Of a DNA stretch of 64,000 bases, positions 11,081-21,500 are shown one piece after another. Each line of letters starts with the position of its first letter. Positions within the stretch are counted from its first letter, which is position 1. The notes under the pieces were generated by a model, which was not told the DNA's origin, did not search any database, and was given only the letters and a program-made list of their open reading frames with translations. The translations under genes were made by a program, and so were the position numbers. This DNA is from Torreya grandis (taxonomy: Eukaryota > Streptophyta > Pinopsida > Cupressales > Taxaceae): positions 2,327,501-2,391,500 of the forward strand of contig JARHVA010002006.1 in NCBI GenBank assembly GCA_037957365.1, given 5' to 3'.

Positions 11081-12859
11081 ATAAAAAAATATTAATATAA
11101 ACTAAAGTTTACAGTTTCTTTTATATACAAAAGTATTTGCTTTGCTAATTTCCAATGATCTAAGTATAGATCCTACATGAATATGGAAGAAACACCCACA
11201 TATAATAAAATATCTATCCTAATAATGGTTAGATAAATCAAAATAAGAACAACATATTTGTAAATAAGAGTTAGTTTTATTGCATACATTTTTTGGATCA
11301 AGCTTTAACACAACCTTCAATAGAAATATATGTAAGCTTGCAATCAAGCATGTTAAATTTAACAAGTAGGTTATGTGATGTACATACAATAAATTTACTA
11401 ATAATTTGATAATAAGTTAATAAAAAATTATATATATTATTAGAAATAATTTCATATTATAATTTGATTCATGAATATTTTTTCTTCCTTTTAAAGTTGA
11501 TAGTACAAGTTTGCATTTTATACTAAACTGAAGAAAAAAAGTTTTAGAAAATATTTTTTTTAATGTGATCTATACTTGATTTTGTAATAAATACATATAT
11601 TCTAGTGTGTAAACAACACTATCCACTTTAGTTGATTGCAAAACAATTTAAAAATACAAATAATTGCAACAAGGGTGAAAGTTACAAGTGTTGTAAGTAT
11701 CATAAATAGTGTCGTAAATTACACTATTTGAGTAAATTATTTTAAAATCAATAGTAAGAGGTTTAAAATAAAATAAAATACCATTTCAAAGTGTCTAAAA
11801 GGATTAAAAAATATAAATATCATCTGGTCACACAACCATCTTTGACAAAAAATATGACAAGTCAATGGTGTCAAAAGTATTGAAAGTGTTGCAAGCTTCA
11901 CACGTGAGATTTTGTACAATCAATAACCAAAATTTTTAACCAATTATTTTTAAAATAATTGATTAATTCTGATAAAAAAAAATATAGAGATTGATATTTA
12001 ATTTAAGAACCTTGGATCTATAAATATTTTTTAAAAAATACTAGTAAACTTCCCTTTATCCAACATAAGACTTCACATACAAGCTACATGTTTTAATTAA
12101 TTTTAAAAAAAAAATCAAAATATTAAATGCATATAAAATAAATATCTCATGATTGTATAAAGAAGGAAAAAAATAAATATTTTTTATCTTTTTGTAGAAA
12201 ATACAAGTCTAACACACATGGGCCCACCATATGCTTGCATAAAAAATTGGGTAATTACAACTCACCCACTAAGCATTAACTTATGTCTTATGTTTAATCA
12301 TTTTCTTGTCTAATTTTTATTTTTATTTTTAAAAATAAATAAACTATAATTAAATACTTTCATATTAAAATGCAAGCATTTATTTAAAATTTAGAAAAAA
12401 AATTAAAAACTTAAGTGGGGTCCATTGTTTGGGTGGAGTAAAGTCAATTAAATAAATATTTTATTTTTAAAATACTTGCATTAAAACTTTAACATACCCA
12501 ATTAATTTCTTGCTGTAGCACACTTTATACAAAAGCATAACACAGGTGGAGAGCAAGGAAGGATTGTAAGAGCTATAGACATCTTTTTTTAGTGATCTAA
12601 AGATTGAAAACACTCATAAATTACCATCCAAAGCTACTAGTAGATCTATATCTATGATTTTTTTACTGTAAAATTATATTTTAATGCTCCTACTACTGTT
12701 ATGGCATATTATGACACCCAGGTAGAAGTAAAAAAAATTAGATTTCCTTTTGATGCTCTTTAGGATCTAAAAATGGATCTAACATGTTTAAATATTGTAG
12801 AAAACATGAAATCAACTTTTAAATCTCAAAAAATAACTGAGAATACATGATTTCTATTG

Positions 12860-13400
12860 TTTTTATTCTATAGCCATACAAGTTGAAGCATGATTCTTGG
12901 GAGGAGAGAAAAAATTTAAAAATAATTGTAGGAGACCAAATCAGACAAAATAAATATCAAATTACTTGAAAATGACCAAACTAAACAAATGAAAAAAAAA
13001 TTAAAATTTACTATCCAAAATCTGATCTTTCATTGATTTTTATCTCACACATGCTAAGTTTTTATTCCATGGCCATACAAGTTGAAGCATGATGCTTGGG
13101 AGGAGAGAAAATAATTTAAAAATAATTCTAGGAGACCAAATCAAACAAAATAAATATCAAAATTACTTGAAAATGACCAAACTAAACAAATAGAAAAAAC
13201 AAAACTGAGATTTACTATTCAAAATCTGATCTTTCATTGATTTTTATCTCATGGATGCTAAAAAATGATATTTAAGAGGAGAATTTTTTTTTAAATGAGC
13301 TATAAAAGTCCAATCAAGTAAAATAAAGGTCAAAAATGCTTGGAAATGGTCAAACTAACCTAATTGAGTAACCAAAATGGATATTTACTGTAATTTTTTT
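12860..13400 (-). repeat. 199-bp tandem duplication (two good units plus one diverged) in the copia relic
   Basis: 12860-13058 and 13059-13257 share CATACAAGTTGAAGCATGAT, TGGGAGGAGAGAAAA and AAATCTGATCTTTCATTGAT at the same spacing. 13258-13400 is a weaker third unit. It lies near the 5' end of the element as transcribed. 13400-13828 holds nothing recognisable. Confidence 0.8.
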
Positions 13401-13828
13401 TAAAGGTCATACAAAGGCCATAAAAAAAATTCAAGCATTGATTCACTTACTTGTTGGCTCTCTTAATGTTTGCAACTGCCTATAAGTGTTAGATCTACAA
13501 CTAAAAAGCTTCAACCACCTTCATACATATTATTAGTCCAAAAAATAAGAAACTATTAAAAAAATACTTTAAAATATTTTTTTACGCATTTTAAGATTCT
13601 CAGTTATATTTATGACATAAAAATAGGCTTAAAATATGAAAAATTACATAGATTTGAGATTTCTAAGCTTTTAAGAGAGAAAAAAGTAGAATAATTTACT
13701 TCCTATAAAAAGATAAACTTAAAAAATTTCATGATCATACAATGACTTAAAAAATAGATGAATCTAGGCTTGAACACAAGCTAAAAAACTTTGTTCTATG
13801 ATCTTGCCACTTGATCACTCATCAACTA

Positions 13829-13840
13829 GCTCTAATACCA
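13829..13840 (-). promoter_or_regulatory. Primer-binding site (initiator tRNA-Met) of the copia relic
   Basis: The minus strand reads TGGTATTAGAGC immediately inside the 5' LTR. It is complementary to the 3' end of plant initiator tRNA-Met except for one transition from the usual TGGTATCAGAGC. Confidence 0.85.
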
Positions 13841-14302
13841 TGACAGAACAAGCAATATGATTGCATATGAACACCAGATCTAGATGTGAGACTAATAGAA
13901 AATACATTCACATTGAAACAATGAGAGGAAATTTGAATACACCATAACATAGATATATGTAAAAAAACTTTCAAAGAGATAAAAAAACCCACAAAGATTA
14001 TTCATATTATGAGAAACTAACAAGTACCCAATACAATCTTTTTTCTTCTCACTTTTTTTTTAATTAAATCTTACAATATAAACTCTTTATTATATATGCA
14101 AGGTAATTTTTCCATTATAAATGACTTTTTCCAACCACCACATTAATGGGTCCAACCTCTCTAAAAGTCATTTAATATATTTTATTATTTGTTTATATGA
14201 GGATAAACTCATGATAGATAATAAAATATATTATTATTTAACCAATATAATTTAATGTATTAAGGATACATAAATAATACCATTTAACCATTAATTATTT
14301 CA
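13841..14302 (-). repeat. 5' LTR of the copia relic
   Basis: It begins TG and ends CA on the plus strand, is 462 bp long, and aligns with 9635-10093. Confidence 0.85.
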
Positions 14303-15400
14303 ATAAGATCTAAAACTTTGTTGTTTAGACCACATCATGAATGAGTCTTGTGTCCAACATTACTCTATTGTTTGAGGAGGTGTTATGTCATTCATTTGAC
14401 ACCTTGATTTAGCTTGGAAGACTTTCATGTAAAAATTATTGATTATGGCACTTGATTGAGATGGGTAATGTTATGCTTCCCAAATTTATTTCAAGTTTTA
14501 TGCCTTAGAAGTCTTTGAAACATACCATTGTCATATCTTTTAGGAGTGATAACATCATTATGTTTCCCAAATTATTTCATAGACTTCTCTTGTCTTGTGT
14601 CCAATTTTCACATTGTTTGAAACCAATCATTTGTGCCTTGTTGGATCTTTGTTTAGCACAACCATGTTGTTCAAATTTTCTTAACTTGTTTGTTAATAAA
14701 GCTTAAGTTTGTTTAAGTTGAGCCTTTGATTAAATTTTTCAAGTTCAGATCCAAACATTGATTGACTTTTGTTTAGGCCTCGACATGCAGGGGATGATAC
14801 ACAAATTTTTCTCTTTTGGATTGCGTAACTTAGGTTGATTTTTGACCAAAAATTCAAAAACTATATTGTTTATGCCTTCATTTGTAAAAATCAGCCCATC
14901 TTCAAATTGTTTTTGTTTAATGCCTTATACCAATTTTATCAAGTTTATGTCTAGAATAAAGTGCCTTATTTATGCTAAAGTGTTCTAAGTTTGTTAGATT
15001 AAAAATCATCTCTTTGTTTAAGTCTAGCTTTTGATGCCACATTTCACTAAAAGTCCTAGTTTATGCCTTGTTTTGAGCCTATATTTTGACACCATGTTTG
15101 GCCAAAATACCTAGCAATTTTTTCCTTTCCTAGTTTAGATCCATTTGAAATATATTTGGACCTAGAGTTTGGCATCTTGTTTTTTATTCATTTTACTTGA
15201 CCTTGTTTGTGTGAGACATTAACGTTAGACATTTTATATTATATTATTTTTACCAAGTCTTTGCATAGATATTTGGAGATACAGCTCCACCTTATACCAA
15301 GCTAGACCAAGTTTGAACAATTTATCCTTTGGACATCATTTTTATGTGTTTTTATAACTCTAAGACCTTTTATTACAAAGATTTCTTAATTGATGCAGAT
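14303..15400 (+). mobile_element. Leader of element X, copy 2 (right part), starting with the second 132-bp repeat
   Basis: 14303-14434 repeats 9503-9634. From 14435 the sequence continues the alignment to copy 1 (945-1902). It is noncoding apart from the short shared frame 14515-14706. It ends with a pyrimidine-rich stretch and GATGCAG before ATG at 15401, as in copy 1. Confidence 0.6.
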
Positions 15401-15812
15401 ATGTCTAGATACACTTATGGTGGAATAATGTACAATCCAAGTTATGATGAAATGGACCCATAAAATTCAATTGGAGACCTTTACTAGGATGATATGGTTT
15501 TTGATAATGACTTAGGTGAAGACCTCTTTGAAGATGTTGTTTGTGATACAGATCCATATCCACCTTACAATAATAAATCAAGAGAACAAAGTCAAAAACC
15601 TACTTACAATCTAATCCCAAACCTCTATGGAGATAAGGATGATGTTATTTGGGAGGATGATCCATACCCTTCTTACAATCCTCAATTTGGGGAGAAAACA
15701 TAAAGTGCTCAAGTACAAGGTGAATTAATCTTTTTTTAGGTTAGTTGTGATATTATACTCACCTTTATGTGACCACCTGATCCCCCACATATACCGCTAA
15801 CCCTAATTTAGA

Positions 15813-16345
15813 GTGTGTGAGATACCAAGCTCCATAACATCCAAGGAATACCATTACCATTCTAGGATCTAGTCCTTTGGCTTGTGAAAGCAATCAAACT
15901 CTATAACATCCCAAGCTTATCATTCAAGTACCTAATCATTTAGCTTGTATGAGCAATCAAGTTCCATAATGGCCTAGGCATAACATTCTAAGACCTAATC
16001 CTTCAAATTTTGCAAGCAATAAAGCTCCACAACACTCCAAGCTTATCATTCCAGGACTTAGTCCTTTGGCTTGTGCAAGCAATCAAGCTCCACAACATCT
16101 TAAACTTGTTATTCTAGGACCTCATCCTTTAGCTTGTGTAAGCAACCAAGTTACACAATGCCCAAGCTTATCATTCCAATACCTCATCCTTTAGCTTATA
16201 TGAGCAATCAAGCTCCATAATACCCTACCATTACCATTTCATGACCTCATCCTTTGGCTTGTGTGAGCAATCAAGCTCCATGATGCCCTACCATTACCAT
16301 TTCAAGACTTCATCCTTTGGCTTGTGAAATCAAGCAAGATTTACA
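15813..16345 (+). repeat. Minisatellite, about 9 units of 59-66 bp, in the X ORF (copy 2)
   Basis: Units recur near 15813, 15875, 15940, 16005, 16068, 16127, 16190, 16252 and 16315 with the core CCTTTGGCTTGTGTGAGCAA. In frame around 16060-16140 the repeat reads PLACASNQAPQHLKL, a 21-residue period. Confidence 0.85.
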
Positions 16346-16660
16346 ATGCCCTATCATTATTCAACCAAGCCAATGAATACCCTAACCAAGCCGATTAGTA
16401 CCCCAACCAAGCCAATTGGTACCTCAACCAAGCCCATCAATACCTCTCCAATTGATTTAATCATTCAAGGACCAAGACGTATTCAAAACTAGTATTTTAC
16501 AGTTGATCATAAACCAAAGCCAAGAGAACCAACCAATCCAAAAAAAATTTGTTGAAACAATCATTTCTGATAAGCCAACCTATGATGAATCACCTTCTAA
16601 TCTTATTCTTATTATCAAGGAGTATCAATCTGATGAGCCTATCTTTGCTGAGTCACTTCT

Positions 16661-16693
16661 TAATGGTTTTAACTACCTTTGGGAAAATCATTA
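16661..16693 (+). repeat. Hairpin inside the X ORF (copy 2)
   Basis: TAATGGTT (16661-16668) pairs with AATCATTA (16686-16693) with one G-T wobble. Copy 1 has perfect pairing at the equivalent place (3139-3171). The loop carries AACTACCTTTGGG. Confidence 0.6.
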
Positions 16694-18049
16694 CCTCGAC
16701 CATATGCCTATTTTTCAAGAGCTTCCCCTTGATAAGCCATTATCTGAGGAGTCATATCTTGACCTTAGTTTCACTATTATGGAGTCTCACTTTGACAAAC
16801 TAGTCTTTGAGGAGCTTAATATTCCATCAAAAGCTATTACTTATCTAAAATTGAACATTAAATAGGACATCATTGTAGCAACATACATCAGATGAAGAAT
16901 CAAAATTAGATTTAGGTTATATTATTGAATTGACATTAGATTTTGCATCTAAAAAAGAATCAACATCAGTCTCAACATCATATTTAGAGTCCCTTGAGTC
17001 AGAATTAGATCTAGAATTAGAATACATTCATGATTTTTACAACATTGATTATGCATACTTCATAAATCAATTTGAATATATTTGTGAACCTTATATGGTT
17101 TTTGAGGATGATTACTTCGGAATCAACAAAAGTTTTCATAGTATCTTTTATAAGGATTGTAAAGCCTCTCCCCATTTCATTACCATTCCACATGCCATTA
17201 CAAATAACCAACATATCCATGCTATTTCCATTCTACCTCCCACAAGTGTTGATTAGGATAGATGGAATCACATATTATTTAATTGCATCAATGGTGACAT
17301 ATCAGTTGAAGAACAATAAGGAGGTTAAGACCAAATTCATGCATAAAAAGAATAATCTCCTAATGAAACCTTTTCAAATGCACTAGGGGATAATCAAATT
17401 TCAAATTCAACATCTTTTATTGAAACCTTTTTGAAGGAACAAGAAGGAAATTAAAGTAAAAAATCAATGTTTCTTAGTGAAACCTTCTCAAAGGCACTAT
17501 GGGACAATCAAGACAACTTCATTGGTGAAAACAACTTTGAGGTACCAATAGCTGAGCACATTATCCCTTCACTACTTGATAAATAAAAAATCAAATATGA
17601 AAATAATATATCTTCCAATCTAAATCATAATCAAATGGTATATACTCTTAGGCCTAAATAACCAAAAAAAATTGGCCTTATGTTGACCAAATTTGACTTT
17701 TAGGTCAAATTGGGGTATCCCTAGGTAAAAACTTGGTATTTAGGTGTTTTAATGGGTCTAATATTATGTATAAATATGAATTATATATTAATTGATGTCA
17801 ATTAATATTATACTAGCCTTGGTCATTTGTTTTCTTAGTTTTTTTAGTTATTTTGAGTCATTTTAAGGGTCAAAAAGGTGCATTTAATGAGTTGTACAGG
17901 TTTTTTGGGAAGTGTAAAGGTTAAAAAACATGATTTCATGCTTCATGTGTCCATTTTATCCTTACCCAAATGACATAACTAGAAATTGATAGGTTGTTCA
18001 TAAGAAAAGGTAGTTTTTATTTGATACGGCCAGTAGAAAGAGTTTCAGG

Positions 18050-18064
18050 TCGAACAATTTTATG
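18050..18064. repeat. LINE target-site duplication, left copy (15 bp)
   Basis: TCGAACAATTTTATG is identical to 23907-23921. It adjoins the 3' end of the minus-strand LINE. Confidence 0.9.
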
Positions 18065-18085
18065 CAACTAAAAAGGGGGTAAAAA

Positions 18086-18091
18086 TTTATT
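18086..18091 (-). terminator. Polyadenylation signal of the LINE
   Basis: The minus strand reads AATAAA 21 bases before the element's 3' boundary at 18065, the usual distance to a cleavage site. A poly(A) tail does not follow. Confidence 0.55.
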
Positions 18092-18114
18092 CAAACAAAC
18101 CCAAAAACGGGAAA

Positions 18115-18504
18115 TTACATAGTCATGTCCTGCTCCAGAAGATGAGCAAGAGTCGGGGATAGTCCCGCAGGAAGCTCCTGCTGGTTGTGAATTGCCCAAT
18201 TCGGCCCATGTTCCGTGGCCCATTTAGCCAGACGGTCCGCCACACTGTTCCACTCCCATGGAATATGCTTAAAGGAAATCAACTCGAAAGACAAGCTTAT
18301 CTGTTGAATCTGTTTAATGATCGTGGCCAGCTTCCAATCCACACTGTCTAAAATGCACTTATTAATCAAATTAACCACCACTTGCGAGTCGGACTCGCAG
18401 ATAATTCTGAGCCGTCCCTGAAGACAGCTAGTTTTCAAAGCCTCCAGGATGGCCAGCGCCTCCATGCAATTGTTTGTATGGTGTCCCTGGTAAACAGAGA
18501 ACAA
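18115..18504 (-). pseudogene. Out-of-frame C-terminal half of the LINE RNase H
   Basis: This frame continues the RNase H that ORF2 begins. ORF2 holds the first strand with KINVDGSARGNPG (catalytic Asp at residue 1281). This frame holds the rest: TNNCMEALAILEAL (Glu 15 of the fragment), CESDSQVV (Asp 39) and WNSVADRLAKW (Asp 90). Together these are the four acidic residues of RNase H1-type enzymes. The frames meet at an A9 run on the plus strand (18503-18511), so a one-base change there is the simplest cause; a sequencing or assembly error is possible. The fragment itself has no ATG at its start. It ends at TAA (complement of 18115-18117), 50 bases before the LINE 3' end. Confidence 0.8.
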
Positions 18505-21500
18505 AAAAAAACAGCCCCTATATTATCTCTCCCAACCGCGCCAATGCCAGCAATACCCGGGTTCCCTCTAGCCGACCCATCCACATTAATCTTCATAACA
18601 CCCTCCACGGGTGGCGTCCATTTACCCAGCCTACAAATGGGACTCGTCCTCTGCCTACCACCATGCAGGGGTCGCGCTTGGCCACAGGGGGGCATCCCCA
18701 AAGGCGTGCTGGGAGAGAGACGCGCCCACACCAAAGCGTCCTGCTGCTCTAAATCCTCCCATTGGCCGCCATTCACCTGGAGCGTTTCCTGAAGGGTGCT
18801 AAGAATTCTAAACCAAACCTCTCTGACATTCAAGCTGCGCCCTTGGAAGATTCTCCTGTTTCTTTCAATCCAGAGGTGCCAGAGGATGAAAGTTGGACCC
18901 ACAGCCCAGGCATTTTGCAGAATTTGCGCCCTGCTAGGAGGCTTATCTTGGCGCTGCCAGAACTCAATTACAGACGTGGCATGCCAACATGGGCGTCCCC
19001 AGGCGTCCCACCACAGGTGCCATAAGCTTTTGGCAAAAATACATTGAAAAAAGATATGTTCTCCATCCTCTTCGCTGTCTCTGCAAAACACACAAACAGA
19101 GGGCCCTTGAAAACCTCTTTTTAAGAGATTGTCCCAGGTAAGGCAGCGCCTGTAGGTAAGAGTCCATAAGAAAAAATTACATTTCGGCCAAGCAGTCGAA
19201 TTCCATATTTTCTTGCTCCAGAGAGATTCAGTTTCACCATAATATTTCTTTGTCAGCGCCTGATACCCAGAGGAGACCAAATATTGACCGCTGGAATCAC
19301 CTCCCCAAGCCAGAATGTCCCGCTCTCTCAAAGAACTACACCCCCTGTTATTAAGAATGTGGGCTAAAAATTGTCTATCCTCCGGGGTCCCCCCCGCAGG
19401 CCAAGCCTCCTCCTTTTTCCACTTATAAGAGATGGCTGTCCCCACCTGGTACGCCTCCTTATAATGCTCAACTGTACTCCATCCCGCATTTCTAAACACA
19501 TCACAAAGGTCCTGTAAGTGAGGATGGGAGACAAGGATAGGGGGAGCTCCATTCCAAGAATCATCCCAAAACAGCGTGTCAGCTCCATTGTTGCAAATCC
19601 AAAAAAGGCTGGACTGCACCAAGGGAGCACCAAGTTTGAGGGTGTTCCACACCATGGAGCCTCTTCCCTCAACAGCGAACCTGGGGATCTCCACCGGATT
19701 AGCACCCGGAAAGTACTTCAACGCCAAGATACGGGCCCAAAGGTGGGATTGGTTGGTGCACCACCGCCAGTAGAGCTTAGCCGCAAGAGCTTGGCTAGCT
19801 AATATAGCCGATCTGAGCCCAAGCCCTCCCTCCTTTTTGGGCCGACAGACAGTGGCCCAATTAATCAGGCTCCACTTTGACTTCTGAAGATTGCCGCTCC
19901 AAAGAAATTGCCGGGAGAGGGCATCATATTCACGGAGAAAATACATCGGAGCCGCTTGGATCATGCTCCGGTAAATGGGCAAAGCTTGAATAACCGCCTG
20001 GAGAAGAGTCACCCGCCCCGCCGTAGTGAGCCACCTATGGGTCCAATGGTTGATTCGCTGCCTTAATTTATCCAGAATGTTCTGCCAAAAGAGCCTGGGC
20101 TGCCTACCAATCACAATGGGAACCCCCAGATAAGTCACCGGGAGAGTTTGTGATTGGAATCTAAGAATAGCTCCAATCCTGCGCTGAATGGCATCAGGAG
20201 TATTAAAGAAATAAATGGAGGATTTATGTTCATTGAGTTTCTGTCCTGAAGCCACAAGATAAGTATCCAAAGCATTCCGAAAAGCGTGCGCCTCCTGAGT
20301 CCTAGCTTTTCCTGCAACAATGGTGTCATCCACAAATTGGAGGTGAGTCAACTTGGCAGCCCCATTGCCCCACTGCCATCCCTGAATCTGATTTTGAGCT
20401 GCCCGAGTCTTAATGAGCCGACCCAGCCCCTCGGCCAAAATAATAAACAGGTAGGGAGATAGAGGGTCCCCCTGGCGGAGACCTCTAGAAGCCCCAAACA
20501 ATCTGGAAGGCACCCCATTAATGAGGACAGAGTACGACGGCGTGGTGACACAGCTCATTACCCAATTGATCCATTCCTGGCAAAAGCCAAAAGCAAGAAA
20601 AATTTTCCGCATAAAATTCCAATCAACCCTATCATACGCTTTAGCCAGGTCCAGCTTAATGAACATAGCTCTCTCTTGGGACATACTCATTGAGTGGATG
20701 GCTTCCGAAGCTATCACCACTCCATCCAAAATCTGCCTGCCAGCCACAAAACCCCCCTGCTCCTCGGAAATAATCTTAGGCAGCCATCCCTTAAGTCTCT
20801 CAGCAATAAGCTTGGTGATAATTTTGTACACCATGTTGCAAAGAGCAATGGGCCGGAACTGATCAAATTGGTTTGCCTGTTCATTCTTCGGTATAAGCAC
20901 CAAGAAGGTCGCATTAATTGCTCTTAGCATCTCTTTGCTGTGGAAGGACTCCCACACCACCTCAACTAAATCATGGCTGATAATATCCCAAAAAGCTTGA
21001 AAAAATTCAGCCGGGAAGCCATCCGGACCAGGTGCTTTCCCTTTACTCATAGCAAAAACCACTTTCTCCACTTCAGCACTGTCAATCGGTTTCAAGAGAG
21101 CGTCATTCATTTCTTGAGTGATCAGGGAAGGTATGCAAGACAAAACCATATTTTCCTCAAAATCAGCATTACGTGCCTCTTCAGCAAGAATTTCGGAATA
21201 AAAACGGACAGCTTCCTCCGCAATGGCTGGAGCCGAAGAGATACGAGTCCCTTCCGAGGTAGCAAGAGAAGCAATATAATTCCGGTTGCGCCTGGCCTGG
21301 ACCGACTTGTGAAAAAAGGCCGTGTTTCTATCACCTTCCTGGAGCCAATCCACCCGGGCTTTCTGCTTCCAAAAAATTTCCTCTCGGAGTTCCCACTCAT
21401 TAAGGTCATTCAGGGCCTCAAATTCATTCCTACTGAGCTCATCGGATAGGCCGAATTCAAGGATTTGTCTGGTGATGCTGTCCAACCTGTCTTGGGCTTT

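Larger units (their letters stand above)
9635..14302 (-). mobile_element. Ty1/copia-type LTR retrotransposon relic, inserted in the X leader
   Basis: Two LTRs (9635-10093 and 13841-14302, 459 and 462 bp) align end to end. On the minus strand the 5' LTR is the right one. Directly inside it lies TGGTATTAGAGC (complement of 13829-13840), one base from the initiator tRNA-Met primer site typical of plant copia elements. AAGGGGGAGT (complement of 10096-10105) is the polypurine tract beside the left LTR. An RNase H remnant remains at about 10935-11080. Total length is 4668 bp, with LTR divergence of about one in seven bases over a sampled stretch, so the element is old. No gag, integrase or RT frame survives. 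It has no 5-bp target duplication; instead 132-bp direct repeats abut it. Confidence 0.85.
15401..17676 (+). pseudogene. Degenerate acidic ORF of element X, copy 2 (interrupted by V1)
   Basis: It starts at ATG 15401 and aligns part by part with 1903-4164. The best preserved open segments are 15494-15703 (69 aa, two DPYPxYN repeats), 16503-16865 (120 aa, with NHYLDHMPIFQ, EESYLDLS and ESHFDKL) and 16930-17256 (108 aa, rich in Glu/Ser, ending in FEDDYFG and IFYKDC). A minisatellite lies at 15813-16345. Its end is displaced to 28703-28943 by the V1 insertion. The product is unknown: no zinc knuckle, protease or polymerase motif is visible. Persistence of the same peptide motifs in both copies suggests the ancestor was translated. 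Confidence 0.5.
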
